Shown: positions 1-7,905, counted from the first letter of the stretch. The stretch: DNA of 12,770 bases from Pelagophyceae sp. CCMP2097 (GCA_026770575.1 MU657203.1:16404-29173); one strand, 5' to 3'. Notes: generated by a model not told the origin, from the letters alone. Made by a program: numbers and translations.

Positions 1-57
1 ACTCTTCCGGGACTCGAACCCGGAATCTTCAGACCACCACCAACTCGCAACTCCGCT
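1..57 (-). repeat. tRNA-like 3' half, probable SINE head fragment
   Basis: Read on the minus strand, positions 23-7 form a perfect T-arm: stem CCGGG, loop TTCGAGT, stem CCCGG. Box B, GGTTCGAGTCC (20-10), matches the RNA polymerase III consensus exactly. Upstream lies TTGCGAGTTGGTGGTGG, which resembles a D-arm/box A and also resembles the heads of the elements near 5.3 and 5.9 kb. No 5' acceptor strand pairs with the 3' end, so an intact tRNA gene is not supported. The nearby CTGAAGATT recalls a tRNA-Phe anticodon loop, but the stem does not form. I read it as a degenerate tRNA-derived retroposon head, cut by the window edge. Confidence 0.5.
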
Positions 58-261
58 GCGACCCGGGGCGGCCTGGGAGGGGGCGCGGGCGCGGCGGGGG
101 CCTGGGGAGGCTGGGCCGGGGTCGGAAAACCCAGAGTGCTCTATTTCGATTCCGTTTAACGGGCCTTATGATGGAGGCTTCGGACATTACCGGGGACGTG
201 GAGACCATAGGAGCCCGGGCCCATCCATCCGTTAAATTTTCGGAGGAGGCGCAAGAGCCTG

Positions 262-371
262 CAGACAGACGGACGAACAGACAAAATTGCCCCTGGTAAT
301 CCTTCAATCAAAGGACCCGAAGGGCCCTTGCCGTAAACTGACGTTGATTAAACGGCAAGGACCCTTCGGGT
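262..371. repeat. CAGA-type simple repeat plus hairpin element, copy 1
   Basis: Positions 262-284 are a short CAGA/CGGA-rich tract. The 87 bp at 285-371 recur at 6017-6103 with a single mismatch. The block holds a long inverted repeat: arms 315-334 and 352-371, 20 bp with one mismatch, around a 17-nt loop. It carries the motif CCCGAAGGG. In both places a tRNA-like sequence on the minus strand lies to the left, so hairpin, CAGA tract and tRNA-like unit may be parts of one composite repeat. Function unknown. Confidence 0.8.
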
Positions 372-644
372 ACTTAAAAAAGGTACTCGGGCGTGTGTGG
401 GCCGCTCCAGGCCACTAGGACAAAAACCAAAAAAACTAGCGTTGTTAGCCTCCTGCCTTTGGCCTTCGCCATTCAAAAGGCGATTTCAGGCCCTGGTGCA
501 AATAAGAGCTACTGCGGCTCCCTTCGGCCCTTCGGGACCCTTCGGGAGCCTGGAATAAGCCACGAAGGCGTGGGACTTTTCCCAGAGCGGCCTGCAGCCA
601 GGCGAGTCCCACGTAATTGGAGGTCCTCAAAAAGGAGTGTAACG
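372..644. other. Non-coding spacer with short repeats
   Basis: No supported gene. Positions 444-485 are a 42-bp sequence that recurs at 1483-1524 with about five mismatches. The last 25 bp are identical and contain a small hairpin, TCGCC around an A-rich loop to GGCGA. Around 518-547 there is a run of CCCTTCGGG-type motifs resembling the arms of the hairpin element to the left. Open frames here have no coding-like composition. Confidence 0.6.
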
Positions 645-2777
645 TTATGAGTCATACGACTGTGATACAAAAGTTTTGCTCCTCGAAAGCTGCGGTAGCC
701 GCCCTCGCCCGCGGTCCGACTTCTGCGGCAGCCTTGCACGCCCGCGGTCCGCCTCGCGGCCGAGGTGGCGCGCGTCGATGCCGAGGTCGAAGAGGAAGGA
801 TTCCGTTGGATTTCTGTTGGGGTCTCTTTCCCCTGGATTTATGACGCGGTCTCGCCGTACTATGCCGATCCGCGGCGGGGACCTATTCGAGGAGCGTGAG
901 CCCGCCTCTTCGCAGGGCCGCCTCTTTGGCGCCCGGGCAGGTCGCCGCGGGCCGCAGGGGCGCCGCGGGAGGGTCTTCCAAGGGCACATTTTCCACCCGG
1001 TGGCCTTTCCAAAGGGCGGGTTTTCATCCGAGGCGCGGCTCGAAACTTTGGCGCCTTATAGTGCGCGCTCTGTACCCGCGCATTCAGCAGCGCGTCGTTG
1101 GCGGCAAAGACGCGCGCGGCGGTCCGGCGGTCGCGCCGCGCCAGCGCCAGCGCGGCGCCTAGGGGCGGCGTCGACGCGGCAGTCAAGTCCCTTGAGCGAC
1201 GTGGGTTTAAAAAAAGCGACGTGGGGTTTTAAGAAGCGACGTTTGCCAAAAAAACGCGGGCCCCACTCACCCGCGGCGGCGTCGGCGGCGGCTCTGGCGT
1301 CTTTGACCTCTGCGACGGAGACGCCGAGTTGCGCGAGGAAGCTACGAGGAGGTCTTCTTCGACGGGTTTCTCACTTGTTTAGTCCGTTTACTCGACGTTG
1401 AGTCCTTTTCGAGCAATGCCAGTGCCCAAAGGCAGGTCTTGCAAGGGACCGCCCAGAGGCCTCTTCTGGCCGAATCCCCGCCGTCAGCCTCCCCCCCGTG
1501 GCCTTCGCCATTCAAAAGGCGATTCCCGCAGCGCAAATACCACCTCTCAGGAACGTTCTCAGGAACGTTCTCGAGTGAGACAGTCCACCAAATCCTGGGG
1601 GTTCGCCCCGACGGGGGCCCGGACCTCCAGAGGACCGACTCCAAAGGGGTCCGTTCTTGGGACCAGCACCCAGGCCTCGGCAACGACTCCGAGGCGTTTT
1701 CGGGCGTTTCGCCTGACGACGCGGGTCTTTGCGCCGCCGTCTGCGGCTGGAATTGGGCGTCGCCGTGTGCCGCGAAGAATTCCGCGTAGCGGTTCTCCGG
1801 GTCGAAGCCACCGAGCGCCGCCTGCGAAGAATTCAAGTTTTAAGTTTTAAGTTTTAAGAATGAAAAATGGCCCAAAAAGCACCTTTGCGAGCGCCGCGGC
1901 GTGCGTCGTCCGCGCATCGCGGCACTGCGCGAGCGCGAGGAACGCGGCATCCGAGGCATGCCGCGCGGCGATTGTGGAATCGGCGAGCGAAAGGAGCGCT
2001 GAAGAAATCCGGTTCCGCAATTCCGCAGTCTCCGCCGACTCCGACGCCGCCCGCGCCGCGCCGGCCCTGCGTTTCAACCTTTCACATGCAATGCGTGCGA
2101 CGGACTCACCGTGTCCGGAAGCTCGGTTGGGGCGAGATGGGCGCTGGTGCTTCGTGTACCGCCGCGCACGCATCCGGCGCGGGCGCGGGCGCTTCCACGG
2201 TTACGCACGGCGCCGCCAATGGAGCGCCGCACGGCGCTTCGATGGGTGCCGCCGCGGGCGCCGCCGCCTCCGAATGCGGCTCCGGCGCGAGGAAGGCGGG
2301 GGCAGCGGCGTCGTCTTCGCTTTCGTCGGCCACACTTTCGTCCGCGCCGTCGTCTGGTGCCGGCGACTCGAAAGGCGCCGCCTCGTCGGGCCACCCGGCC
2401 GCCTCCGCCGCCACCGCCGCTTCCGCCGCCGCCGCGTCGGCCGCCACCGCGTCGGCCGCCGCTGCCGCGTCCGCCGTAGCGCCGGCCGCCGCGGCCGCCG
2501 TCGCCGCATCCGCGTCCCGCGCGGCGTCGACCGCCGCGGCGTCGCAGGATGCCGCCGCGGCGTCGGTGGTGAATTGCGAGAGTGTTTGGGCCGCGGGGAG
2601 TGCGTTGGTCTTGTCGAGGATTGCTTGGGCAGTGGACACGTGCCCTGCTAACACGTCAACCCATTCCCCCAGCAACGCCGCCTCCCGCGCGTCCCCAAGC
2701 ACCTTGAGAACCGCGCGCAGCTGCCGGACGCAGGCGTCAGCCCCGCGCAGCGGCGCCGACAAAGGCGGTGCGGCCAT
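645..2777 (-). CDS. Unrecognised Ala-rich multi-exon protein gene
   Basis: I do not recognise the family. Proposed exons, 5' to 3', are 2777-2110, 2066-1883, 1821-1670, 1341-1271 and 1158-1076, with a terminal part somewhere in about 1000-645. The four introns are 43 nt (donor GTGAGT), 61 nt (GTGCTT), 328 nt (GTGCTG) and 112 nt (GTGAGT), all ending in AG, and every join keeps frame (phases 2, 0, 2, 1). The first ATG of a plausible mature start is at 2777; an upstream in-frame ATG at 2870 would add 31 basic residues. The 386 residues through exon 5 begin with an amphipathic helical stretch containing LRAVLKVLGDAREAALLGEW. A long Ala/Asp/Glu-rich low-complexity segment follows, then more helical pieces such as FDPENRYAEFFAAHGDAQF and VAEVKDARAAADAA. 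The 3' end is unresolved: GC3-rich codons at about 803-744 (FLFDLGIDARHLGREADR) look coding, but their join to exon 5 is not clear. No signal peptide or membrane span is obvious. Inference only; RNA evidence is needed. Confidence 0.55.
1195..1254. repeat. 20-bp tandem repeat, three units, in an intron
   Basis: AGCGACGT recurs at 1195, 1215 and 1235, a regular 20-bp period followed by T/A-rich filler. The repeat lies inside the proposed 112-nt intron (1159-1270) of the minus-strand gene. The third unit is more diverged. Confidence 0.75.
1342..1669 (-). other. Proposed 328-nt intron carrying repeats
   Basis: This is the longest intron of the minus-strand gene model: donor GTGCTG at 1669, acceptor CCTCGTAG ending at 1342. 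It holds a 42-bp repeat (1483-1524) shared with the spacer at 444-485, and two perfect units of AGGAACGTTCTC (1549-1572). A stop-free frame runs through it, so a retained or coding reading cannot be excluded, but the repeats and the loss of coding-like composition argue for an intron. Confidence 0.5.
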
Positions 2778-3002
2778 GCGGGCGGGCGCGGTGCAGAAGC
2801 TTAGCCGCTGCGCCCGTGGAAGCGCCAATCGGAGCTTCGGAGCGCGCGCCCTGGGGCGCGCGCGCGGCACCGACCGTCGCTAAAATGATTTCAAAACTCA
2901 ATTGCAGCGGACATTCCAGAGTTTCTCGTTTCGGAGGCTTCCATTCCGAGCGCGCAACCCCGCAGAGCGCCCCTAGCAGCGGGAGCGCCGCCGCGTTGCG
3001 CG
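2778..3002. promoter_or_regulatory. Divergent intergenic spacer, putative bidirectional promoter
   Basis: The 225 bp lie between the start codons of two divergently oriented gene models, so both promoters or 5' UTRs must fit here. A near-perfect GC palindrome (10-bp arms 2842-2851 and 2854-2863) and a CCAAT motif near 2825 are visible. I see no TATA box that can be relied on. Promoter function is inferred from the layout only. Confidence 0.4.
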
Positions 3003-3719
3003 ATGAAGCCGGACGCCGCGTGCGACAAGACCGTTTCGCCGTCGCCTTTCGAGCTCGCACCGCCACTCTTCCTCGGCGGAATCATGCTCGCCTTCTTAAT
3101 ATGCGACCTGGGAATCAGCACCCGCGCGTCCACGGGCACCGCCGCCGAAATCGGCCTGGCGAACGAGTACTTTGGAAAGCCCATCCCGATCAAGACCACG
3201 CTTGTTGACATCATCGCACCTTCCATCCTACTCCTCGTGAATACAACGGCGTCGAAGCAATCAGAGCGGGGGCTTCGGGTAGGTGCGCCTTTGGATGCCT
3301 CTAGATAGGTGCCAAAATTGGTTGTCGAAGACATCCTGCCGCTTGCCGCTGGCGCGCGCGATGCGCAGCACTGGTGCGGCGCCGCCGCGCTGGTGCTGGT
3401 GCTGGCTTTAGTTGCCTTTGGCGGCGCTTTCGCCGGGCCGAGCATCGCATCGGCGGCGGAGAAGGGCTTTGACGCCGACGCCGCGCAGGAAGTTTCGCGC
3501 GACGCGGCGCCTTTTCGACACGGTCCGAGGCAGCCCGAGACGGCCCGAGACAGAGCGAGGCAGCCCGGGGCCTCGATCCGGACCGAGACGGTCCCTAGGT
3601 CCGTGCTCCTCACGCTCGTCGTCCTGGCGTCGGTCATGACCGCCCTATTCGTCGCGCAGACCTATTGCAAGGCGAGACGTGTCCAAGAGGCCCACGGCGC
3701 CAAGGCGCTGCCGCTCTAA
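3003..3719 (+). CDS. Unrecognised four-span membrane protein
   Basis: Two exons, 3003-3278 and 3309-3719, give about 228 residues. The 30-nt intron starts GTAGGT, ends GATAG and is phase 0 on both sides. Without splicing, the frame meets a TAG at the intron's end. Four hydrophobic segments are visible. Segment 1 is around LFLGGIMLAFLICDLGI (3067-3117) and segment 2 around LVDIIAPSILLLVN (3201-3242). Segment 3 is around AAALVLVLALVAFGGAFAG (3379-3438) and segment 4 around SVLLTLVVLASVMTALFV (3600-3653). A charged Arg-rich loop of about 50 residues separates segments 3 and 4, and the tail is basic. An integral membrane protein is likely; the membrane and activity are unknown. It is not a tetraspanin by motif, since no CCG is seen. 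A tandem-like GGCAGCCCGAGAC region at 3530-3570 may be low-complexity coding or a further in-frame intron ending at 3597 (CCCTAG). The gene diverges from the minus-strand gene. Confidence 0.55.
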
Positions 3720-3725
3720 AATAAA
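3720..3725 (+). terminator. Possible polyadenylation signal AATAAA
   Basis: AATAAA begins immediately after the stop codon of the four-span membrane protein model. The hexamer matches the metazoan/plant signal. Whether this organism uses it is unknown. Confidence 0.3.
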
Positions 3726-4650
3726 AAGCGTTGCGAGGCAGGCGACGGCTCCCCGCCGATACCATAAGCACTTTGTTTATCCTTCGCACGACGATGGCGA
3801 CTGGAGAGCGGCGCGCATTCTTCCGGGTCCCGGGCAGGGTTGACGTGCCGCGGCCGCGGCCCCGCGGGGCACCCCTCGCCTCGAGATGCACCGACGACTT
3901 GCCATGGCGATCGGGCACCCCGCCGTGGTGCAGCGGCCTTTCTTCTTCTTCTTCTTCTTCTTCTTCTTCTTCTTCTTCTTCTGTGGTGCCTCCGTCGACA
4001 TGCCGGCTATAGCGCTATACGCCGACGGCCCAGTCTCGAGATGGCACGACTGCCATTGTACTGGCAGGATTACAGTTGTTTGCCAGGATAGGTAGCATAG
4101 TATTTAGAGGGTACGTTATTTTGGAGGGTACGTGGGTACGTCGACGGCCAGCAACGTCGAGGAATCCGGGGTTACTTAATATCCTTAGTTGGTGACGGAA
4201 GCTGATTGCCCAGCACAAGCCAAAAGCGACCAAAACCAACCCCCTCCGCAAGCCGCTAGGGTGCCATACGGTGCTTGGTTAGTAAGTAGGTACATGCCCC
4301 TGCGGGGCACTAGACGCGATGGCGCTTTGGAACGACGCGTGTCTTCACACAGCGATGCGGTGGGACCACGACGTCGCCCGTCGCAGAAGCGTGTCCTCGA
4401 GCTCGGTTTTCAACAAGCCTCGGCGCCCAAGGCTTGGGCCTCACCTGACACTCGACCCGCTTTTGGCAAATGCGATTAAGGCTTTCGGAGGATCTGTTTG
4501 AAACGATCGACGCGCCTCAACGCAGGCTTTCAAGCTCTGTCTTTTTTAGCTCCGCGGACGGGGTCCGCGCTGAGATAATCGCGCTCAAAGTTCAACGGAA
4601 TCTCGTTTTAAATAGGGTCGCCGGGCTTCGGGGCTAGTGGATTTGTTTTT
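3726..4650. other. No supported gene
   Basis: Short frames occur on both strands but none has coding-like composition or a recognisable motif. Visible structure is limited to the TTC microsatellite (3940-3981) and a threefold GGGTACGT motif near 4110-4140. A small 60-codon frame at 4319-4501 cannot be distinguished from chance. Confidence 0.55.
3940..3981. repeat. (TTC)14 microsatellite
   Basis: Fourteen uninterrupted TTC units. The polyserine, polyphenylalanine, polyleucine and polylysine frames here are translations of this microsatellite, not genes. Confidence 0.97.
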
Positions 4651-4721
4651 GGGAATGGGAGAATGATGCGGCTCTGCGTCCTTCAACTGCCAGGACCGTA
4701 CAATTGCAGGATTCCTATCCA

Positions 4722-4945
4722 TTTTTGGAACACAGGATGTACGGGTGCCCGCGTCCTATTGGTCTATAGAGTAAGTATCGGATATCGAGCTCTTTCGCGC
4801 GTTCGCTACCGGGGGGTGCCCCCCCCCCGGACCGCCCTCGTCGCCGCTGCGCTTCACCAAAAACGCTTCAAAAGAAACATTAAAAAAGAAGCAACAGTCA
4901 AACAAATCTTTGACGACGACGGGATTCGAACCCGCGACCGTGCGC
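4722..4945 (-). mobile_element. tRNA-derived SINE-like element, copy 1 (5'-truncated)
   Basis: On the minus strand this begins inside a tRNA T-arm: box B GGTTCGAATCC at 4932-4922, an exact consensus match. A body of about 190 bp follows and ends in an A-run at 4726-4722. The body matches copy 2 (4946-5336) along most of its length, including the segments around GATATCCGATACT, GCGCGAA and the G/C homopolymer block near 4815-4830. Only the last part of the tRNA-like head remains, and it is joined directly to the A-tail of copy 2. Pol III box, shared body and A-tail are the features of a SINE. The family is not one I can name. Confidence 0.7.
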
Positions 4946-5336
4946 TTTTTTGGATCACAGGATCTACGGGTACCCACGTACTATCGGTATATTGGGTGAG
5001 TATCGGATATCGGGCTCCTTCGCGCGTTCTCTCCGGGGGATGGCTTACGCGACGCGTGTCGTGGAAGAGCAGGGTGTGGACGAGCAATGACAATGAGTCC
5101 ACCCGAGCTGAAGCAGATTTCCGGGGGGTGCCCCCCTGGACCCCCCCTCATCGCCTCTTCCACGACACGCGTCGCGTAAGCCATCCCCCCTCATCGCCGC
5201 TGCGCTTCATCAAAAACACTTCAAAAAAAACATAAGGAAATATGAGCCGCCGAACAAATCTTTGACGACGAGGGATTCGAACCCGCGACCCTGACTTTGA
5301 GCGATCGCATCAATTTCTACTCGCGAACTGGCCGTT
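4946..5336 (-). mobile_element. tRNA-derived SINE-like element, copy 2 with nested rearrangement
   Basis: The head on the minus strand (about 5336-5267) has GCGAGTAG and GATGCGATCGC in place of the D-arm and anticodon region, and an exact box B (5283-5273). The body then matches copy 1 and ends in a six-A run (4951-4946). Compared with copy 1 it holds two extra pieces, about 5036-5121 and 5156-5197, which contain the two arms of a perfect 35-bp inverted repeat. The element is therefore a SINE copy disrupted by a later insertion or fold-back event. Confidence 0.7.
5035..5189. repeat. Perfect 35-bp inverted repeat with 85-bp spacer
   Basis: Arms at 5035-5069 and 5155-5189 are exact reverse complements over 35 bp. 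The right arm is bracketed by identical 14-bp direct repeats (5142-5155 and 5185-5198, ending in CTCATCGCC), with 29 bp between them. The whole sits inside a SINE-like copy. It could be a small fold-back element or the product of template switching during repair. No ORF is involved. Confidence 0.9.
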
Positions 5337-5526
5337 TCTGTTGCAATGGGCAAAAAAAGAAAACTGAAACATGCCTCCTCACAGGATCGAACTGCTGACG
5401 AGGGATTCGAACCCGCGACCCTGACTTTGAGCGATCGCGTCAATCGCTACTCGCGAACTGGACGAGTCTGTTGCAATGGGCAAACAAACAAAACTGAAAC
5501 ATGCCTCTTGACAGGATCGAACTGAT
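5267..5526 (-). repeat. 130-bp tandem duplication carrying tRNA-like heads
   Basis: Two adjacent 130-bp units (5267-5396 and 5397-5526) differ at about 11 positions. Each contains, on the minus strand, the tRNA-like head with an exact box B (5283-5273 and 5413-5403). Each also contains CAGTTCGATCCTG near its end, a second degenerate T-arm-like motif. The right unit lacks the downstream SINE body, so the head and its 5' flank seem to have been duplicated without the body. Confidence 0.85.
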
Positions 5527-5744
5527 AACTTTCAGATTATGAGACTAGCGTCCTACCGTTGCGGGTCGCTACATTTTGATTTGAACTTTCATGCGCGATT
5601 TGAGCTGACAGTTGGGTTCAAAGTGTATATTACAAGAGCGCGCCGGAGGCACACGGAGGACCCGAAGGATACAGCCAAATCCCATTGCAATGCCCACGTA
5701 AATAATTGAAATTATTTAACTAATCGCTGAACTTTCAAATCCTC

Positions 5745-5930
5745 CTTTATTTTTATTATTTATTTCTTATTGAGCTATTTTATTATTATTTTTTTTGCGG
5801 CCGACCAGATTCGAACCTGTGACCAAAAACTTCTTCTATGATGATTCCAATGAGGCTCCTGCTCGACCTCAACTCCCAATTTTAGCAATCGCATCAACCA
5901 CCAATCGCTAAATCGGCCGAGTTGCTGCCT
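5745..5930 (-). mobile_element. tRNA-like retroposon with A/T-rich tail
   Basis: On the minus strand, about 5925-5798 reads as a tRNA-like sequence. A box A-like TAGCGATTGG, then TTGATGCGATTGC as in the 5.3-kb heads, precede a near-consensus box B GGTTCGAATCT (5817-5807). GGCCGAT near the 5' end can pair with GTCGGCC after the T-arm, an acceptor-like 7-bp stem with one wobble. The middle is too long for a normal tRNA (about 95 nt between boxes). An A-rich, AAT-repeating tail follows (5798 to about 5745). A tRNA-derived retroposon is the best reading. A long-intron tRNA is less likely. Confidence 0.55.
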
Positions 5931-5968
5931 TTTTCTTCCCAAAGGTGGAACCTCGGATTTGCTGGGCG

Positions 5969-6016
5969 ACAGACAGACGGACAGACAGACAGACAGACGG
6001 ACAGACAGACAGACAT
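5969..6016. repeat. CAGA/CGGA tetranucleotide repeat
   Basis: A run of CAGA units interrupted by CGGA. On the minus strand it reads TGTC/CGTC and gives spurious frames full of SVCLSVCP. It precedes hairpin element copy 2, as a shorter tract precedes copy 1. Confidence 0.95.
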
Positions 6017-6155
6017 AATTGCCCCTGGTAATCCTTCAATCAAAGGACCCGAAGGGCCCTTGCCGTAAACTGACGTTGATTTAACGGCAAGGACCCTTCG
6101 GGTCCTCAATAAAGCCCTAGCTTGACCTTTAACGGCCATTCGACTGTCTGAAATA
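6017..6155. repeat. Hairpin element, copy 2
   Basis: 6017-6103 repeats 285-371 with 86 of 87 positions identical. Here the inverted repeat extends to 23 bp (arms 6044-6066 and 6084-6106) with one internal mismatch and a 17-nt loop. A further motif, TGTCTGAAATA (6145-6155), recurs at 8044-8054 to the right of a diverged CAGA tract, suggesting that the full repeat unit extends that far. Whether it is mobile is unknown. Confidence 0.85.
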
Positions 6156-6304
6156 ACAGTACTCGTTTGTGATGAAGGGAGCCTTGGTAGATGGCAACGG
6201 GGCGCGCGGGCGCGCGCGGAAGCGACGTTGCCCGCGCGGGCGACGGACCTCGGCGTGGGTCGGTGGCCCCAAGGAGCGACGAAAATGGTTGGCTATGGAC
6301 CGAG

Positions 6305-6569
6305 CAGTGCTGAAATCAAAAGGCCTGGGGAAATTTTCAAAATCAATTAACTAATTAATTATTAAATATTCTGACGGGGGAGTCTGCGGTCCGGAATTTT
6401 TTAATATCCGGAAACCCAAATATGCACCCGAAAATATTGGAAATGGGGTCCACAACCTTGATTCTATATGAAATTAAAATATTTCTGAACTTTTGTGTGA
6501 CTTTTAAAAATTGACCTACTTTTGGCGATATTCGAGAACTACTCAAAATAAAGGTTGATTTCAGCACTG
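6305..6569. mobile_element. hAT-like MITE, 265 bp, intact ends
   Basis: The ends are perfect 15-bp inverted repeats, CAGTGCTGAAATCAA at 6305-6319 and its reverse complement at 6555-6569. The element is flanked by an exact 8-bp direct duplication, GGACCGAG, at 6297-6304 and 6570-6577. An 8-bp target duplication with termini beginning CAGTG is characteristic of the hAT superfamily. The interior is clearly more AT-rich than its flanks and has no transposase-length frame, so the copy is non-autonomous. Intact ends and duplications suggest a fairly recent insertion. The small minus-strand frame inside it (6609-6355) crosses the right end and is not a gene. Confidence 0.9.
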
Positions 6570-6577
6570 GGACCGAG

Positions 6578-7760
6578 AAAGGCCCCACCAAGGGAAACGC
6601 GCGGAGCAAGAAATGCTTCGCGCGCGGGCCACAGGAGTCGGGGGGAACAAACGGTCTTTTGCCGAAGCTAGTTCATGGGCACCCGACACCAGTTCCGAGG
6701 CGATGGGACTATCGGAGGTCGATTGCGCTCACACTCTCAAAACTAAACCGAGAAACATGTGAATCCGAGAACCGATTATAGCACTGGAGAGCTGAGTGGT
6801 AAATCCACCAGAATTTTGAAAGTTTGACTTTGGGGCATGCATGCAGTACTTTAGATTTGTTATAAACCTTCCGAGGCGCAGTTAACGAGCACAGCGAGCC
6901 AATTTTCGCCAAAACAAAAGCGCAAAGTGGGGTCTGCCGAGCCTAGGTCCGACGGCCTTCCCCGAGCCGCCAGGCGAGGTCTGGCGGCTGCGCGCGCACG
7001 CGTGGTACCTCCCGGCCGTGGAACCGGCTTCTTATCGGATCAGTCTGACCGCATCGTGGCTGGGCAGCACTTCAGGCGACACCATTTTCGGGCACACCGG
7101 CCACAACCCGTGCGCCTCCAGTGGAAATGAGGCTTATTATCCCGGGGTGTAGACGTCGTGGCGCGTCAGTCACGACACTCCTGACCCCAGGGGACGTCGG
7201 TGCGCGGCAGGACGGGCCTCTCGGTCCGAGGTTTGACGGAGAAAACGGAGTTTGATCCGATAACCGGAGCCAAGTCCGGTAGGAGGGCTCATAGGCGCGA
7301 ACCAGGGATATAATAGCGATTATCGGCTCGCTGCACTCCAAAAGCGGGTCTACTGATACGCCGTGCGAAAACCCAGGGAAAATAGTGTTGTCCAAGCAAT
7401 TATTGAGCTGAGTACAATTACACCAAAGCTCGAGTCACATGATTCTCAAAAAATCGAAAACCTTGTATTAAATGCAAGTGCAACTTTTGTAAGCGGGTTT
7501 TTGTTTATTTAGAGCGCAGTGACATGCGATCGCGATTTCCTGAGTTGGCGCCGACTGGGGCGCTCCTGGATCAAAGGGCCTATGACGTCATGCCTCTGGG
7601 CTCACAGACCTTCGCGAAACGAGATTGCGGCTTTAAAAAAAATGAAATAATTCGGAATCAACTATCTCAATATTTCGCGCATTTGCGTTGAGGCCCCTAC
7701 TTTGGATCCGGATTGGCACGGCGCGTTGAAACGCGAGTAGGCTGGCTTAGGTTTAGTCCT
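6578..7760. other. No supported gene; isolated inverted repeats
   Basis: I see no exon series or recognisable protein motif here. Visible structures are a 9-bp hairpin with a 7-nt loop (arms 6965-6973 and 6981-6989), an 11-bp inverted repeat TTATCGGATCA at 7032-7042 with 7253-7263, and the CRE-like palindrome ATGACGTCAT at 7582-7591. A 107-codon minus frame at 7395-7072 lacks convincing codon bias. Confidence 0.5.
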
Positions 7761-7905
7761 ATTTCAATGGCGATGGCGCAGCAGCGAAAGGAAGACTGGC
7801 ACACCCGGCCCCGCGCCACCCTCGCAACCGCGCGCAGCAGCATGCTGCATAGGCGCGCGTCTTGTTTCGTTTAGCGACCAAGGGTTCTGCATGGAACTGC
7901 GCAAA

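Noticed and set aside
1..57. Intact tRNA gene
   Set aside because: The T-arm is perfect, but no 5' acceptor strand or anticodon stem fits, so only a tRNA-like fragment is supported.
676..1401. 241-codon plus-strand frame
   Set aside because: Arg/Ser/Pro-rich, antisense to the proposed minus-strand exons, and it runs through an intronic 20-bp tandem repeat.
1867..2883. 338-codon plus-strand frame, Ala/Ser-rich
   Set aside because: It is the antisense of the Ala-rich minus-strand exon. The minus strand offers phase-consistent splice sites and helical protein segments; the plus frame is plain low complexity.
2891..3637. 248-codon minus-strand frame
   Set aside because: It overlaps the plus-strand frame that shows four clean hydrophobic segments. 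The minus translation has no comparable features; openness follows from GC-rich codons.
3777..4095. Frames with polylysine, polyserine, polyleucine and polyphenylalanine
   Set aside because: All are translations of the (TTC)14 microsatellite.
5894..6139. Minus-strand frame rich in SVCLSVCP
   Set aside because: Translation of the CAGA/CGGA simple repeat.
7582..7591. CRE-like palindrome ATGACGTCAT as a promoter element
   Set aside because: No gene start is supported nearby; a 10-bp palindrome alone is not evidence of regulation.
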